Below the pieces are notes generated by a model. It was not told where the DNA came from and did not search any database. It was given only the letters and a program-made list of their open reading frames with translations. Position numbers and translations under genes: made by a program. Positions 8,269-16,047 of a DNA stretch of 64,000 nucleotides are shown piece by piece; positions within the stretch are counted from its first letter, which is position 1, and each line of letters starts with the position of its first letter. The stretch spans positions 9,238,001 to 9,302,000 of the forward strand of contig NZ_CP109055.1 of NCBI RefSeq assembly GCF_035975855.1, in the 5' to 3' direction. The DNA comes from Streptomyces sp. NBC_01304. GTDB taxonomy: Bacteria; Actinomycetota; Actinomycetes; Streptomycetales; Streptomycetaceae.

Positions 8269-8730
8269 TCAGCTCCGAGTACTCGCCATGATTTCGTCAA
8301 TGGACGCCTGTTTCGGAGGCTCCGGCGCTGGGCCGGGGGCGATTACCTTGGGCTCCTCGGCCGTCTCCACCGGTGCGGGAACCGGACCGGGCCGGACGAC
8401 CGGCGCTGGTGCTGCGGTCTCGACGACGGTGTCGGCCTGGTCAGCGACCACGGGCTGCGGCTGAACCGGACGGCGATCGGTTGTGGCCTCGTCGTCCTCG
8501 TGCTGTTCGGTGCTCTCCAGCGGCGGCCGGCCGCGACGCGGCAACTGCTCCACGGGCTTGTAGTAGACGTCGGTGTATCCGTCGCGCTGAATGGACTCCC
8601 GAATGAGCAGTCGCAGCGACTGAGAGATGTTCTCCTGCTGATCAAGCCACTCGATCACCGAGGTGTCGGCGGCGGGCACAGTCCAGCGGACCTTCCGAGG
8701 CTCACCCGGCTGATTCGCCACTGTGCTCAC
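8269..8730 (-). CDS. ParR-like adaptor / partition DNA-binding protein
   Basis: 153 residues from a GTG at 8730 with AGGGCGAG just upstream. The first 60 residues (VRWTVPAADTSVIEWLDQ, then SQSLRLLIRESIQRDGYTDV) have the length and pattern of a ribbon-helix-helix DNA-binding domain. The rest is a long Pro/Ala/acidic linker ending in a short conserved-looking tail ASIDEIMAS. ParR proteins have just this design: an N-terminal RHH domain binds the centromere and a flexible tail contacts ParM. It is the first gene of the operon and 59 bases upstream of parM. Identity as ParR is from context and architecture, not close sequence similarity. Confidence 0.7.
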   Translation of the reverse strand: MSTVANQPGEPRKVRWTVPAADTSVIEWLDQQENISQSLRLLIRESIQRDGYTDVYYKPVEQLPRRGRPPLESTEQHEDDEATTDRRPVQPQPVVADQADTVVETAAPAPVVRPGPVPAPVETAEEPKVIAPGPAPEPPKQASIDEIMASTRS

Positions 8731-8910
8731 CTCGCCCTGCCGCTCGCTCCTGCACTTCATCCGGCCGTTCGCCGAATGTCTCTTGCTCTGTCATGTGGAC
8801 TCACCGCCCTTCGCGTTTCATCTCGAATGTGAATCGCGATCAGCTTTCACTCTAGTGCTCCTATCGAGTCCCATGCAAGCCTCATTCGATACACCAGTCG
8901 AGTGCCGGTG

Positions 8911-9344
8911 GTGTCCCTGTCGAGTGTCGACGGGGGCGCCTGCGAGACACTGCAGTGCCCCGCATCAGGCGGCCGCGCGCACGCCTCCGGTGTCATGCGC
9001 CTACGGGCCCCACCTGCGACGCGGCAAGTGCTCACCCGGGACGCCCGCGCGACACCTGCGGTATCGGCACTGATCGAGAAGGAGTGCAGTGGAGTACGAG
9101 CGGTGTCCGTGTGGCGCCCCGATCATGTCTCCTGAGGGACGCCACCGGGCATCCCTGCGCAGATGAGTCCTCGGAAAGCTCTGTACGCGACGCGGGTGCG
9201 GCACTGTTGGGGCGCGTGCGAGACGCTGTGAGGACGCGCGCGGAACGCCAAGGGGGACACTGGCATCAGTCGGCGTCTTATCGGTGTCCCCGCCGAGTCT
9301 TATTCGTGTACTGGTGGGTCATCTCGGAGGCGTGAGGGAGACGC
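8911..9344. repeat. degenerate repeat array upstream of parMR (candidate parC centromere)
   Basis: The non-coding stretch from 8731 to the group II intron holds about fifteen copies of GNGAC(A/G)C in either orientation. Examples are 8911-8915 and 8924-8928 (as GTGTC), 8944-8950, 8990-8994, 9016-9022, 9038-9044, 9049-9055, 9103-9109, 9136-9142, 9187-9193, 9220-9226, 9231-9237, 9254-9260, 9272-9278, 9284-9290 and 9338-9344. Spacing is mostly 10-50 bases. Short repeats next to a parMR operon are the normal form of the ParR binding site. The motif is short and GC-rich, so enrichment must be tested against background. Confidence 0.5.
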
Positions 9345-9534
9345 TGTTTCATTGCTGTTCTATGGGGTCGGAAAGCCTGTCTGTGCCCCACGCCGTAGCC
9401 CGTCGCCATGCACGGCGGCGCAGCTGTACGGAACGCCGGTGGAGCAAGACCAGTGCAGCCGTCGGTGAACCGTCGGCCGGTGCTGGCAAGTCCCCGTAGG
9501 CGGTCGCAGGTAGCGCAATCTGTGGCCACGGTCG

Positions 9535-11459
9535 TGTGCCACGAACACGAGAAGGGTGAACGGCATGTAGGTGATGAAGTGCACCAATCTCGTGGTGCTG
9601 CACGGGAGATGAAGGTCTGGCCCTTCGGAGCCGCCCTGCGGGGGGAGGCTCCAAACCGCCCTCATGCTGCGTTGGCTGAAGACCGTCGTGGTGAGCGATG
9701 GGGGAAAAGGCGCCCGTGATGGCGTCAGGTGGGGACAGGGAAGACGATCACTGATGAGGCGTCGAAAATAGTCAGATGGCGTCAAAACCGGGATGAAGCT
9801 CTTGATCCCGGAATAAGCCCGGCGGGAGCCCGTCGACTGGCCGGGCGGCGTCCGGCGTAGAGGTGACGTGAGACCTGTCTGCCGCTCTCGTGTGGAACGT
9901 GGGAAGGCGTGTTCGGCATGGCCGCGTGCAGCAGCGCGGTCACCCGGGAGTGCCCGAGTCGGGAGTGCCCCGTAGGGACTTCGAGTACCGGGCTGAGCGC
10001 GCCGGCGGACCGGCTCGTAGTAGTGCCGAAGCCCCTGTAATGGGGGTGGAGCGAAGGGGCCGGGTCGCTCGTGGCTGTTTCGTCTCGTCAACCAGAGCTC
10101 TGGGAGGAGCCTGATGGGCCAGCTGAAAGCATCTGGCAAGCCGTTCGACATCTCCCAGTCGGAGGTGTGGGACGCCTGGATCAAGGTGAAGGGCAATCAG
10201 GGAGCACCGGGGGTGGACGGGGTGTCCATTGAGGAGTTCGAGAAGGATCTGCGGGGCAACCTCTATAAGATCTGGAACCGGATGTCCTCCGGGACGTACT
10301 TCCCACCACCGGTGATGGCGGTGGAGATTCCCAAGGTGCACGGTGCCGCTGGTACGCGTGTGCTCGGGGTCCCCACTGTCGCTGATCGGATCGCGCAGAC
10401 GGTGGTGGCCGCGCACCTGGGGGAGCGGGTGGAACCTGTGTTCCACCCTGACTCTTACGGCTATCGCCCCAATCGTTCGGCCCTGGACGCGGTTGGATCC
10501 TGCCGCAGACGCTGCTGGAAGTACGACTGGGTGATTGATCTGGACATCCGGAAGTTCTTCGACAGCGTGCGGTGGGACCTCGTGATCAAGGCTGTCGAGG
10601 CGCACACCGACGCCCGCTGGGTGGTCCTGTATGTGCGGCGGTGGCTGGCCGCCGAACTGCAGTTGCCCGACGGGTCCTTGCTGGCCAGAGACCGGGGAAC
10701 CCCACAGGGGTCATCGGTCTCGCCCGTCCTCGCCAACCTGTTCATGCACTACGCGTTCGACACCTGGCTGGTCCGGGAGTTCCCCGGAGTCGCCTTCGAA
10801 CGCTATGCGGATGATGCGGTGGTGCACTGCTCGACCGCGTCCCAGGCTCGAAAGGTCCTGGCCGCACTGCATGAGCGGATGGCCGAGGTCGGGCTGGAGT
10901 TGCACCCGGACAAGACGAAGATCGTGTACTGCAAGGACAGCAACCGGCGCGGCTCGTTCGAGCAGGTGTCGTTCACGTTCCTGGGGTACACCTTCCGGCC
11001 GAGGTCGGCTCAGCGGAAGGACGGCGTGGTGTTCACTGCCTTCCTTCCCGCGGTCAGCAGGGACGCCCTGAAGAAGATGAGCGCGACGGTGCGGTCTTGG
11101 CGACTGCACCGCCGCATCAACAGCACGGAGGCGGACCTCGCACGGATGATCAATCCGATCGTGCGGGGCTGGATGTCCTACTACGGGGCCTTCTACCACA
11201 CCGAGCTGACGCCCGTGCTCGACCGCATCAACACCTATCTGTTGCGGTGGATCATGAAGAAGTACAGGAGATCGGGGACCTTGCGAAAGGCCCGTGGGGC
11301 GATGGCGCAAGCCGCAGCCCGGAGACCTCGGTACTTCGCGCACTGGATCTGGGTGAAACCGGCCGTCAAGTGACCAGAGCGACAAGAGCCGTATGACGGG
11401 AGACTGTCACGTACGGATCTGTGGGAGCCCGGGGGTGCGATTCCCCCGGGCCACCCGAC
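9535..11459 (+). mobile_element. group II intron with maturase gene
   Basis: The intron is inferred from its maturase (10114-11373) and a clear catalytic domain V at 11386-11419. Domain V begins GAGCCGTATG, carries the AGC catalytic triad and closes with GTACGGATC. Domain VI follows with a CCCGGGGG / CCCCCGGG stem, and the 3' end is placed at CCACCCGAC, base 11459. A GTGTG at 9535 fits the GUGYG 5' consensus and leaves about 580 bases for domains I-III. A possible EBS1 (GACCGT, 9681-9686) pairs with ACGGTC just before 9535. The 5' end is therefore reasonable but not certain. The interrupted sequence is not a recognisable gene. Confidence 0.75.
10114..11373 (+). CDS. ltrA: group II intron reverse transcriptase/maturase
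   Basis: 419 residues from ATG 10114, with GGAGGAG seven bases upstream. The order is typical of intron-encoded proteins. Reverse transcriptase blocks include the NQGAPGVDGVS opening motif, SYGYRPNRSALDAV, VIDLDIRKFFDSV, GTPQGSSVSPVLANLF and the catalytic RYADDAVV. A maturase/thumb region follows with RINSTEADLARMINPIVRGW and a C-terminal WVKPAVK. No HNH endonuclease domain is seen, as in many bacterial C-like introns. It assists splicing of the intron RNA and copies it into DNA at the target site. The reading frame is intact, so the element may be active. Confidence 0.93.
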   Translation: MGQLKASGKPFDISQSEVWDAWIKVKGNQGAPGVDGVSIEEFEKDLRGNLYKIWNRMSSGTYFPPPVMAVEIPKVHGAAGTRVLGVPTVADRIAQTVVAAHLGERVEPVFHPDSYGYRPNRSALDAVGSCRRRCWKYDWVIDLDIRKFFDSVRWDLVIKAVEAHTDARWVVLYVRRWLAAELQLPDGSLLARDRGTPQGSSVSPVLANLFMHYAFDTWLVREFPGVAFERYADDAVVHCSTASQARKVLAALHERMAEVGLELHPDKTKIVYCKDSNRRGSFEQVSFTFLGYTFRPRSAQRKDGVVFTAFLPAVSRDALKKMSATVRSWRLHRRINSTEADLARMINPIVRGWMSYYGAFYHTELTPVLDRINTYLLRWIMKKYRRSGTLRKARGAMAQAAARRPRYFAHWIWVKPAVK

Positions 11460-11548
11460 CACGGTCTGCCCCACGTACGGCCAAGATTTCTCCCCACTCG
11501 CCCCAGGCAGTCCTGCTCGGCGACGCTCAAGCGTGCGAGGAATGACGT

Positions 11549-11574
11549 GCTTCCGCAGCAAATGCCGCGGAAGC
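11549..11574. terminator. hairpin (possible terminator)
   Basis: An 8-bp stem GCTTCCGC / GCGGAAGC surrounds a 10-base loop, about 90 bases downstream of the group II intron. Some group II introns insert near terminators, but here the hairpin lies downstream rather than upstream, so the function is uncertain. Confidence 0.35.
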
Positions 11575-12013
11575 AGCCCCTGGAGGAAGAGGACAACAAC
11601 CCGATGACGCTGGAGCCGCTCGCTGTACCCGGGGGGCAGCTGCTCGCAGCAGTCGGGTCTCTCTTCTTCTGATGCGTCCACGAGGGACTGCCCCGGGCTC
11701 GCCGCGCAAGCGCGAAACGGGACACAGACCGGGGCCGGAACGTGCGTCGTCGACACAGCACGGAACGCCCGCCTCGGACGCGGTGCACGAAGTGCCGGCG
11801 CGCTCCGCGGCAGCAGAGAGAAGCGAGGTGTGCAGCCGGCACAACGCGACGGACGAGGCCGATGACGGCTGCGCCGCCGCAACGAGCGGTCGAGTAAAGC
11901 GCCAGTCACAGCCGGAGCGACTGCGTCGCGAAAGGGCGGATCCGCTGCGCGGCGAAGGCTGTGCCGCCTGCGGCAGCAGAGCGGTGAACCGGGTCTGCGC
12001 CCCGCCAGGAGCA

Positions 12014-12190
12014 GACCCGTACCCCCGCCCTCGTTCGTGCCTCACAGGGACGGATCAGCACGGGGGTACGGCCGTATCACGGACGGCAAAACAGCCGTAC
12101 CACCAGAAGGCGCGATGACCAGGCGAAGCGACGCGACCCGTACCCCCGCTGCGCGGAAGAAGGGGAGGGGTACGGGTCCAAGGGGTACGA
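12014..12190. repeat. GACCCGTACCCCCGC direct and inverted repeats
   Basis: An exact 15-base repeat, GACCCGTACCCCCGC, occurs at 12014-12028 and 12135-12149. Inverted copies follow at 12062-12071 (GGGGGTACGG), 12167-12178 (GGGGTACGGGTC) and 12182-12190. The pair 12135-12146 with 12167-12178 forms a perfect 12-bp hairpin stem. The arrangement could be a protein-binding or origin-like array, or tandem terminators. Confidence 0.5.
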
Positions 12191-12426
12191 GCCGATTCGC
12201 CTGATGTCCCAGGCTTCCGCTGACGCTCCAGCCGTGGAACGGCGAAGACGGACGGCAAGGGAGCAAGGGCATAAGGGAACCTGATAACGCGCCCTCTCCG
12301 CTGCGCTCCGAGGACGCGTTAGTCGGCATAGCCGACGGGTTCCACCGCTCGCTGCGCTCGCCGGTCCGTCGGTCGCTGGAGCTCCCTCCGGCTATGCCCA
12401 GCGCTGCGCTTGAGAGACGAGAACCC

Positions 12427-12488
12427 GCCACTGCCCCGCTGCTGTTGTCCACAGATGTGGACAGCAGCAAAGGGCGCAGCAGTGGCGG
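12427..12488. other. long imperfect palindrome with head-to-head DnaA-box-like sites
   Basis: At the centre, TTGTCCACA (12445-12453) faces TGTGGACAG (12456-12464). TTGTCCACA is the preferred DnaA box reported for Streptomyces. The 13-base arms 12441-12453 and 12456-12468 match at 12 of 13 positions, and outer arms CGCCACTGC / GCAGTGGCG extend the structure to 12427-12488. It may be a replication origin element. A chance palindrome or a terminator cannot be excluded. Confidence 0.45.
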
Positions 12489-12700
12489 ATCGCCTGGCGC
12501 TGCGCGCCTGGCTCTGGGCCGACAAGGAGCGATGACCCGTTGCGACGATTCGGCAGATCACGCCAGCAAGATCTTCCGAGTCGTCAGCCAGCAAAGCTGG
12601 CACGGGAGCTGGGGCGAACATCGCGATCACGCGGACCCCACCCGAGTCCGCACTCGATGCTCGCCACCACCTGCATCCGAGCCCACCAAGAGGCACCGCC

Positions 12701-13018
12701 ATGACGCAGTCCCAGCCCGAAATCTCGCCCTACGACACTGGCCCCGCTACGAGCCGAAGTTGTGGCAAGCGGACAGCGAAGCCGTCGCCGAGGTGATGTG
12801 CTCCGGCGAGAACGGCGAGGTCGTCACCGTGCACGTCTTCCGCAGCGGTGACGGGATGTGCACCATCCGCGTCGAGCTCCACCGGGAAATAGACCTGGCC
12901 GTCATCGAGCCCGGGTGCCAGTCGGTCGGCATGAGTCAGCGACAGGCCGCCATGTCTGTCCCGGACATCGTGCCCACAGATCTCGGACCCAGAGCTGGAC
13001 ACACCGCCGAGTCACAAG
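12701..13018 (+). pseudogene. small gene with probable frameshift
   Basis: An ATG at 12701 with AAGAGG upstream starts a frame (MTQSQPEISPYDTGP) that soon closes. The coding signal, seen as high GC at third positions, continues in the next frame from about 12746 as RYEPKLWQADSEAVAEV and on through VTVHVFRSGDGMCTIRVEL. One indel near 12741-12748 would join the two parts. Past about 12950 the second frame stays open into the SLOG gene, so the original end is unclear. Family unknown. Either decay, a sequencing error or programmed frameshifting could explain it. Confidence 0.45.
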
Positions 13019-13032
13019 GAGAGAAGGACCGA

Positions 13033-13539
13033 ATGATTGCTGAAATGATTCCAGAATCGTTCTCGCATGTCGTCCTCGGCACCGGCTCCCGCAGCTGGAA
13101 CGACGAGAAGAGCATGCGGGAGACGTTCAACGACGCCTGGCGCGACTGGGGTCCCGAGAACGTCACTCGGCCGGTGCTCTTCTCCGGGCACTGCCCCGAA
13201 GGTGCCGACGCCATGGCCGAGCGCCTGTGGCGGGCCGCCGGCTTCGAGATCCGCACCTTCCCCGCCGCCTGGTCGGCTCATGGGAAGCGGGCCGGCTTCC
13301 AGCGCAACCAGGAGATGGTCGACGCCGCCGAGGTCTTCCGCGAAGCCGGGGCTCAGGTACTGTGCACGGCCTTCCTCGACCTCTGCCGGAAGTCCGGATG
13401 CCCGCAGCGAGACCAGGAGCAGCTCATGCCGCATACGCCGGGGCACTTCTCGCACGGCACGATCCACTGCAGAGCTCGCGCGCGAGCTGCGGGGATCGAG
13501 GCGGCCACCGTGCTCCATCCGTCGTTGCCGCCGTTCTGA
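13033..13539 (+). CDS. SLOG (YspA/YpsA-like) family protein
   Basis: 168 residues from ATG 13033, chosen because AAGGAGAGAAGG lies just upstream; the frame is open further 5' but belongs to the disrupted gene. SFSHVVLGTGSRSWNDEK, FSGHCPEGADAMAERLW and FPAAWSAHGKRAGFQRNQEM match the DUF2493/YspA type of the SLOG superfamily, a Rossmann-like nucleotide-binding fold. These proteins are common in phages and plasmids and may sense or process nucleotide-derived signals; no reaction is established. A strong terminator follows. Confidence 0.8.
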   Translation: MIAEMIPESFSHVVLGTGSRSWNDEKSMRETFNDAWRDWGPENVTRPVLFSGHCPEGADAMAERLWRAAGFEIRTFPAAWSAHGKRAGFQRNQEMVDAAEVFREAGAQVLCTAFLDLCRKSGCPQRDQEQLMPHTPGHFSHGTIHCRARARAAGIEAATVLHPSLPPF

Positions 13540-13547
13540 CGACGCAC

Positions 13548-13579
13548 GAAAGGCCCTGCAGTGTGCTGCAGGGCCTTTC
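13548..13579. terminator. bidirectional hairpin terminator
   Basis: A perfect 13-bp stem AAAGGCCCTGCAG / CTGCAGGGCCTTT surrounds a TGTG loop. It lies between the convergent SLOG gene and the Lsr2 gene and probably ends transcription from both sides. Confidence 0.85.
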
Positions 13580-13627
13580 AGGGACGGAGGGGAGGAGCGG
13601 ACCGGGAGGCGCACACCAAGGTCAGCG

Positions 13628-13963
13628 CTACTTGCTCCGATCGATGCCGTGTGCCTCGTCATAGGCCTTCATGACGTTCTTCGGGATGCGTCCCCGTTCC
13701 GCGAACTCGAGGCCCTTCTTCTTGGCCCAGTCGCGGATCTGCTCGCGCTCCTCGGCAGTCGTCTCGGGCACGACTCGCTTCTTGGGTGCCGACTGTCCGG
13801 CTTTCCGGCCGGCCTTCAGATACGACTTCAGCGCCTTCTCAAGGTCCTTCTGCTCCTCGGCGGTGAGGTCGACTTCGTACCAGGTATCACCCAAGCCGAA
13901 GGTCACGGTAGCCGCATCCGGCTTACCGCTGAGATCTGACTCGACAATGCTTCGAATGGCCAT
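13628..13963 (-). CDS. lsr2: Lsr2-like nucleoid-associated silencer
   Basis: 111 residues from ATG 13963. The N-terminal half (VTFGLGDTWYEVDLTAEEQKD) matches the Lsr2 dimerisation domain and the C-terminal half (IRDWAKKKGLEFAERGRIP, then AYDEAH) matches its DNA-binding domain. The usual Arg-Gly-Arg minor-groove hook is present as GRIP preceded by ER. Lsr2 is the actinobacterial H-NS analogue that silences AT-rich foreign DNA. A plasmid-borne copy can silence its own element or interfere with host Lsr2. It is divergent from the RecJ-like gene across a short region with twin inverted repeats. Confidence 0.88.
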   Translation of the reverse strand: MAIRSIVESDLSGKPDAATVTFGLGDTWYEVDLTAEEQKDLEKALKSYLKAGRKAGQSAPKKRVVPETTAEEREQIRDWAKKKGLEFAERGRIPKNVMKAYDEAHGIDRSK

Positions 13964-14060
13964 ACCAGCGAGAGTAGCTGATGCGCAAGGACCTTGGAAA
14001 GTCTATCGCGGCCATTCGGGATAAGTGTCCATTGGGAGCCTGAATGAGACCCAAGGGGGA

Positions 14061-14105
14061 CTGCTAAATCAGCAGAAGTGGAGAATGGGGCTGCTAAAAT
14101 CGCAG
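14061..14105. promoter_or_regulatory. twin inverted-repeat operator candidate
   Basis: Two related 15-base sites, CTGCTAAATCAGCAG (14061-14075) and CTGCTAAAATCGCAG (14091-14105), lie exactly 30 bases apart, about three helical turns. They sit between the divergent Lsr2 and RecJ-like genes, 69 bases before the RecJ-like start. The first is a palindrome. The layout suggests cooperative binding of two regulator dimers on one DNA face. Confidence 0.55.
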
Positions 14106-14173
14106 CAATCTGGAGGGGTGTTGCATACCCCGGTTTTCCACCCGCCAAGGACCCCGATCGAGAGGCCTCCGTC

Positions 14174-16027
14174 ATGTCCATGCTCCACACCGTCGATGAC
14201 CGTTCGCTCACCGACGAGGGCACTGACCTCTTCGAGCTGCTGTGCCGGCGCAGGGGGTGGTCGGATCAGTACCTGAAGGAGATCGAGTCCGCCGAGCACG
14301 ACGAGCTCCTGGACCTGGCCGAGATGGTCGAGGCCCTTCATGACGCCCGGGCCACGCGCAAGAAGATCACCATTGCTCCCGACTTCGACATGGACGGCAT
14401 CTCCTCCGGTGTCCTCGGCTACGCCGGCCTGTCCGAGCTCGGCTTCGACGTCGAGCTGCACCTGCCCGACTACCGCCGCGGCCACGAACTCACGCCCGAG
14501 GACATCGCCGAGATCCACGCGAGCTGGCCCGACACCCGGGTACTGCTTACCTGCGACGGGGGAGTGAACTCCCGCCGCGGTATCGCCGCCGCGCGCGCCC
14601 TGGGCTGGACGACACTGGTGACCGATCACCACGAGGAGCTCGCGCCGGGCTCGACTGCGGACATCACCGTCGACCCGTGCCGGATCGACGAGACTTACGC
14701 CCACACCGGGATCTGCGGTGCCCACGTGCTCTACCAGGTGATCGAGGCCTACACCCGCGTGCACCAGCCCGAGAAGCTCTGGAAGATCCGCCTGCTGCGC
14801 CTGTTCGCCGGCCTGGGCACCGTCTCCGATGTCATGCCCCTGCTGTACGAGAACCGTCAGCTGGTGCGCGACGCCATCTCGATCGCCCGCCTGCTGCGCG
14901 TCGCCGCGCCGAAGACGATCCCCAATCCTTGGGGTGGGTTCGACGCTGACCCCGATGCCATCGACATCGAGCAGTCGATCCTGATGCAGCTGCTGCGCAC
15001 CGAGCCGCACCACCCGGTCTTCCTCCGGGCCTTTGAGGGCTTCGCGATCGTGCTCAAGGCCTTCGCGCAGATCGGCAAGATCCGAGACGTCGACGACCTC
15101 GACGAGGGCTTCTTCGGCTTCTACCTCGCCCCGGCGATGAACAGCCCGCGGCGTACGGGGGCCCCGCTTGAGCCGTGCTTCGCGGTGTTCACGGCCGCCG
15201 GCGCTGACGTCAAGCTCAAGGCCGCCCACCAGGTGATCGAGAACAACGAGCTGCGCAAGCAGCTGGTCATCGGACACATCGAAGAAATCGCCACGGGGGA
15301 CCAGCCGTTGGCCCCGTGGGTGTACTTCTCGGACGCCTACCCGGGCATGTACGGGCTGCTGGCCAACCGGATGATGGAGAGCAACGGGCACCCGGTCGTC
15401 GTCATCAACCGTCCCGTCGGCCCCGGCGATTCCGTCAGCGGCTCCGGTCGCGCGCCGGGCTGGTTCGACATCATCACCAGCCTGGAACCACACGACGGAC
15501 TCAGCGCCATCGGGCACCAGCAGGCCTGCGGTGTCCGCGTCGCGAAAGCCGAGAAGCTGGGCGACCTCGTCACCGTGCTGCGGGAAGCCACCCAGGCCGC
15601 CCAGCTCGCCGTCAGTACCGATGGCCCGAACGGCGACCTCGTGCTCGGCCCGGACGCCGACTGTGACGCCGGCCTCGAAGACCTGCAGCCGTTGTTCGAG
15701 CTGGTGCGCCGGACCGAGGGGCTCAAGCCCTTCGGGCACGGCTTCACCGCACCGGTCGTCGAGATCGCTATCGAGCCTCTGGGCCTGCGTGTGGACCGGA
15801 TCGGATCCGAATCGCAGCACCTGCGTCTGGTCACCCGGTCCGGCCTGTCCTGCCTGTGGTGGAACATCGCCGAGGAGAAGTTCGACATGCTTCAGGGCTT
15901 CGTGCAGCGCGCCAGCCGCACCGCGCTCGGGACGCTGCGCTTCACGGCGACGCTGCAGCTGAACACCTTCCGCGGTGACACCCGCGTCCAGGCCGTCATC
16001 AACGAGCAGATCACCACGGCTGCTTGA
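14174..16027 (+). CDS. RecJ-like DHH-family phosphoesterase/exonuclease
   Basis: 617 residues from ATG 14174 (a second ATG at 14180 is possible). The DHH signature is intact: DFDMDG at residues 70-75 and TDHHE with D151-H152-H153, plus LLTCDGG between them and a GICGAHV segment at the domain joint. The C-terminal DHHA1-like part contains GFDIITS-type and AIGHQQACGVRV segments around the expected GGHxxAxG position. RecJ degrades 5' single-stranded ends in recombination and repair. This copy opens the plus-strand replication block and may process forks or ends of the element. It is followed by a CPBP protease with 20 bases between them. Confidence 0.85.
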   Translation: MSMLHTVDDRSLTDEGTDLFELLCRRRGWSDQYLKEIESAEHDELLDLAEMVEALHDARATRKKITIAPDFDMDGISSGVLGYAGLSELGFDVELHLPDYRRGHELTPEDIAEIHASWPDTRVLLTCDGGVNSRRGIAAARALGWTTLVTDHHEELAPGSTADITVDPCRIDETYAHTGICGAHVLYQVIEAYTRVHQPEKLWKIRLLRLFAGLGTVSDVMPLLYENRQLVRDAISIARLLRVAAPKTIPNPWGGFDADPDAIDIEQSILMQLLRTEPHHPVFLRAFEGFAIVLKAFAQIGKIRDVDDLDEGFFGFYLAPAMNSPRRTGAPLEPCFAVFTAAGADVKLKAAHQVIENNELRKQLVIGHIEEIATGDQPLAPWVYFSDAYPGMYGLLANRMMESNGHPVVVINRPVGPGDSVSGSGRAPGWFDIITSLEPHDGLSAIGHQQACGVRVAKAEKLGDLVTVLREATQAAQLAVSTDGPNGDLVLGPDADCDAGLEDLQPLFELVRRTEGLKPFGHGFTAPVVEIAIEPLGLRVDRIGSESQHLRLVTRSGLSCLWWNIAEEKFDMLQGFVQRASRTALGTLRFTATLQLNTFRGDTRVQAVINEQITTAA

Positions 16028-16047
16028 GACCCACGGAGGAGGAGACC

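Larger units (their letters stand above)
11460..12700. other. structured region without intact genes
   Basis: From the intron end to the first disrupted gene I find no frame with convincing coding character. The stretch holds a hairpin at 11549-11574, two hairpin-forming copies of GACCCGTACCCC between 12014 and 12190, and a long imperfect palindrome with two DnaA-box-like sequences at 12427-12488. Many CGCTGCGCTC-type runs occur between 11750 and 12400. It could be a replication origin region, an incompatibility or transfer region, or a degraded segment. Confidence 0.4.

Noticed and set aside
8731..9534. CRISPR-like array in the repeat-rich region upstream of parMR
   Set aside because: Copies are only 7 bases, in both orientations and irregularly spaced, and no cas genes are present.
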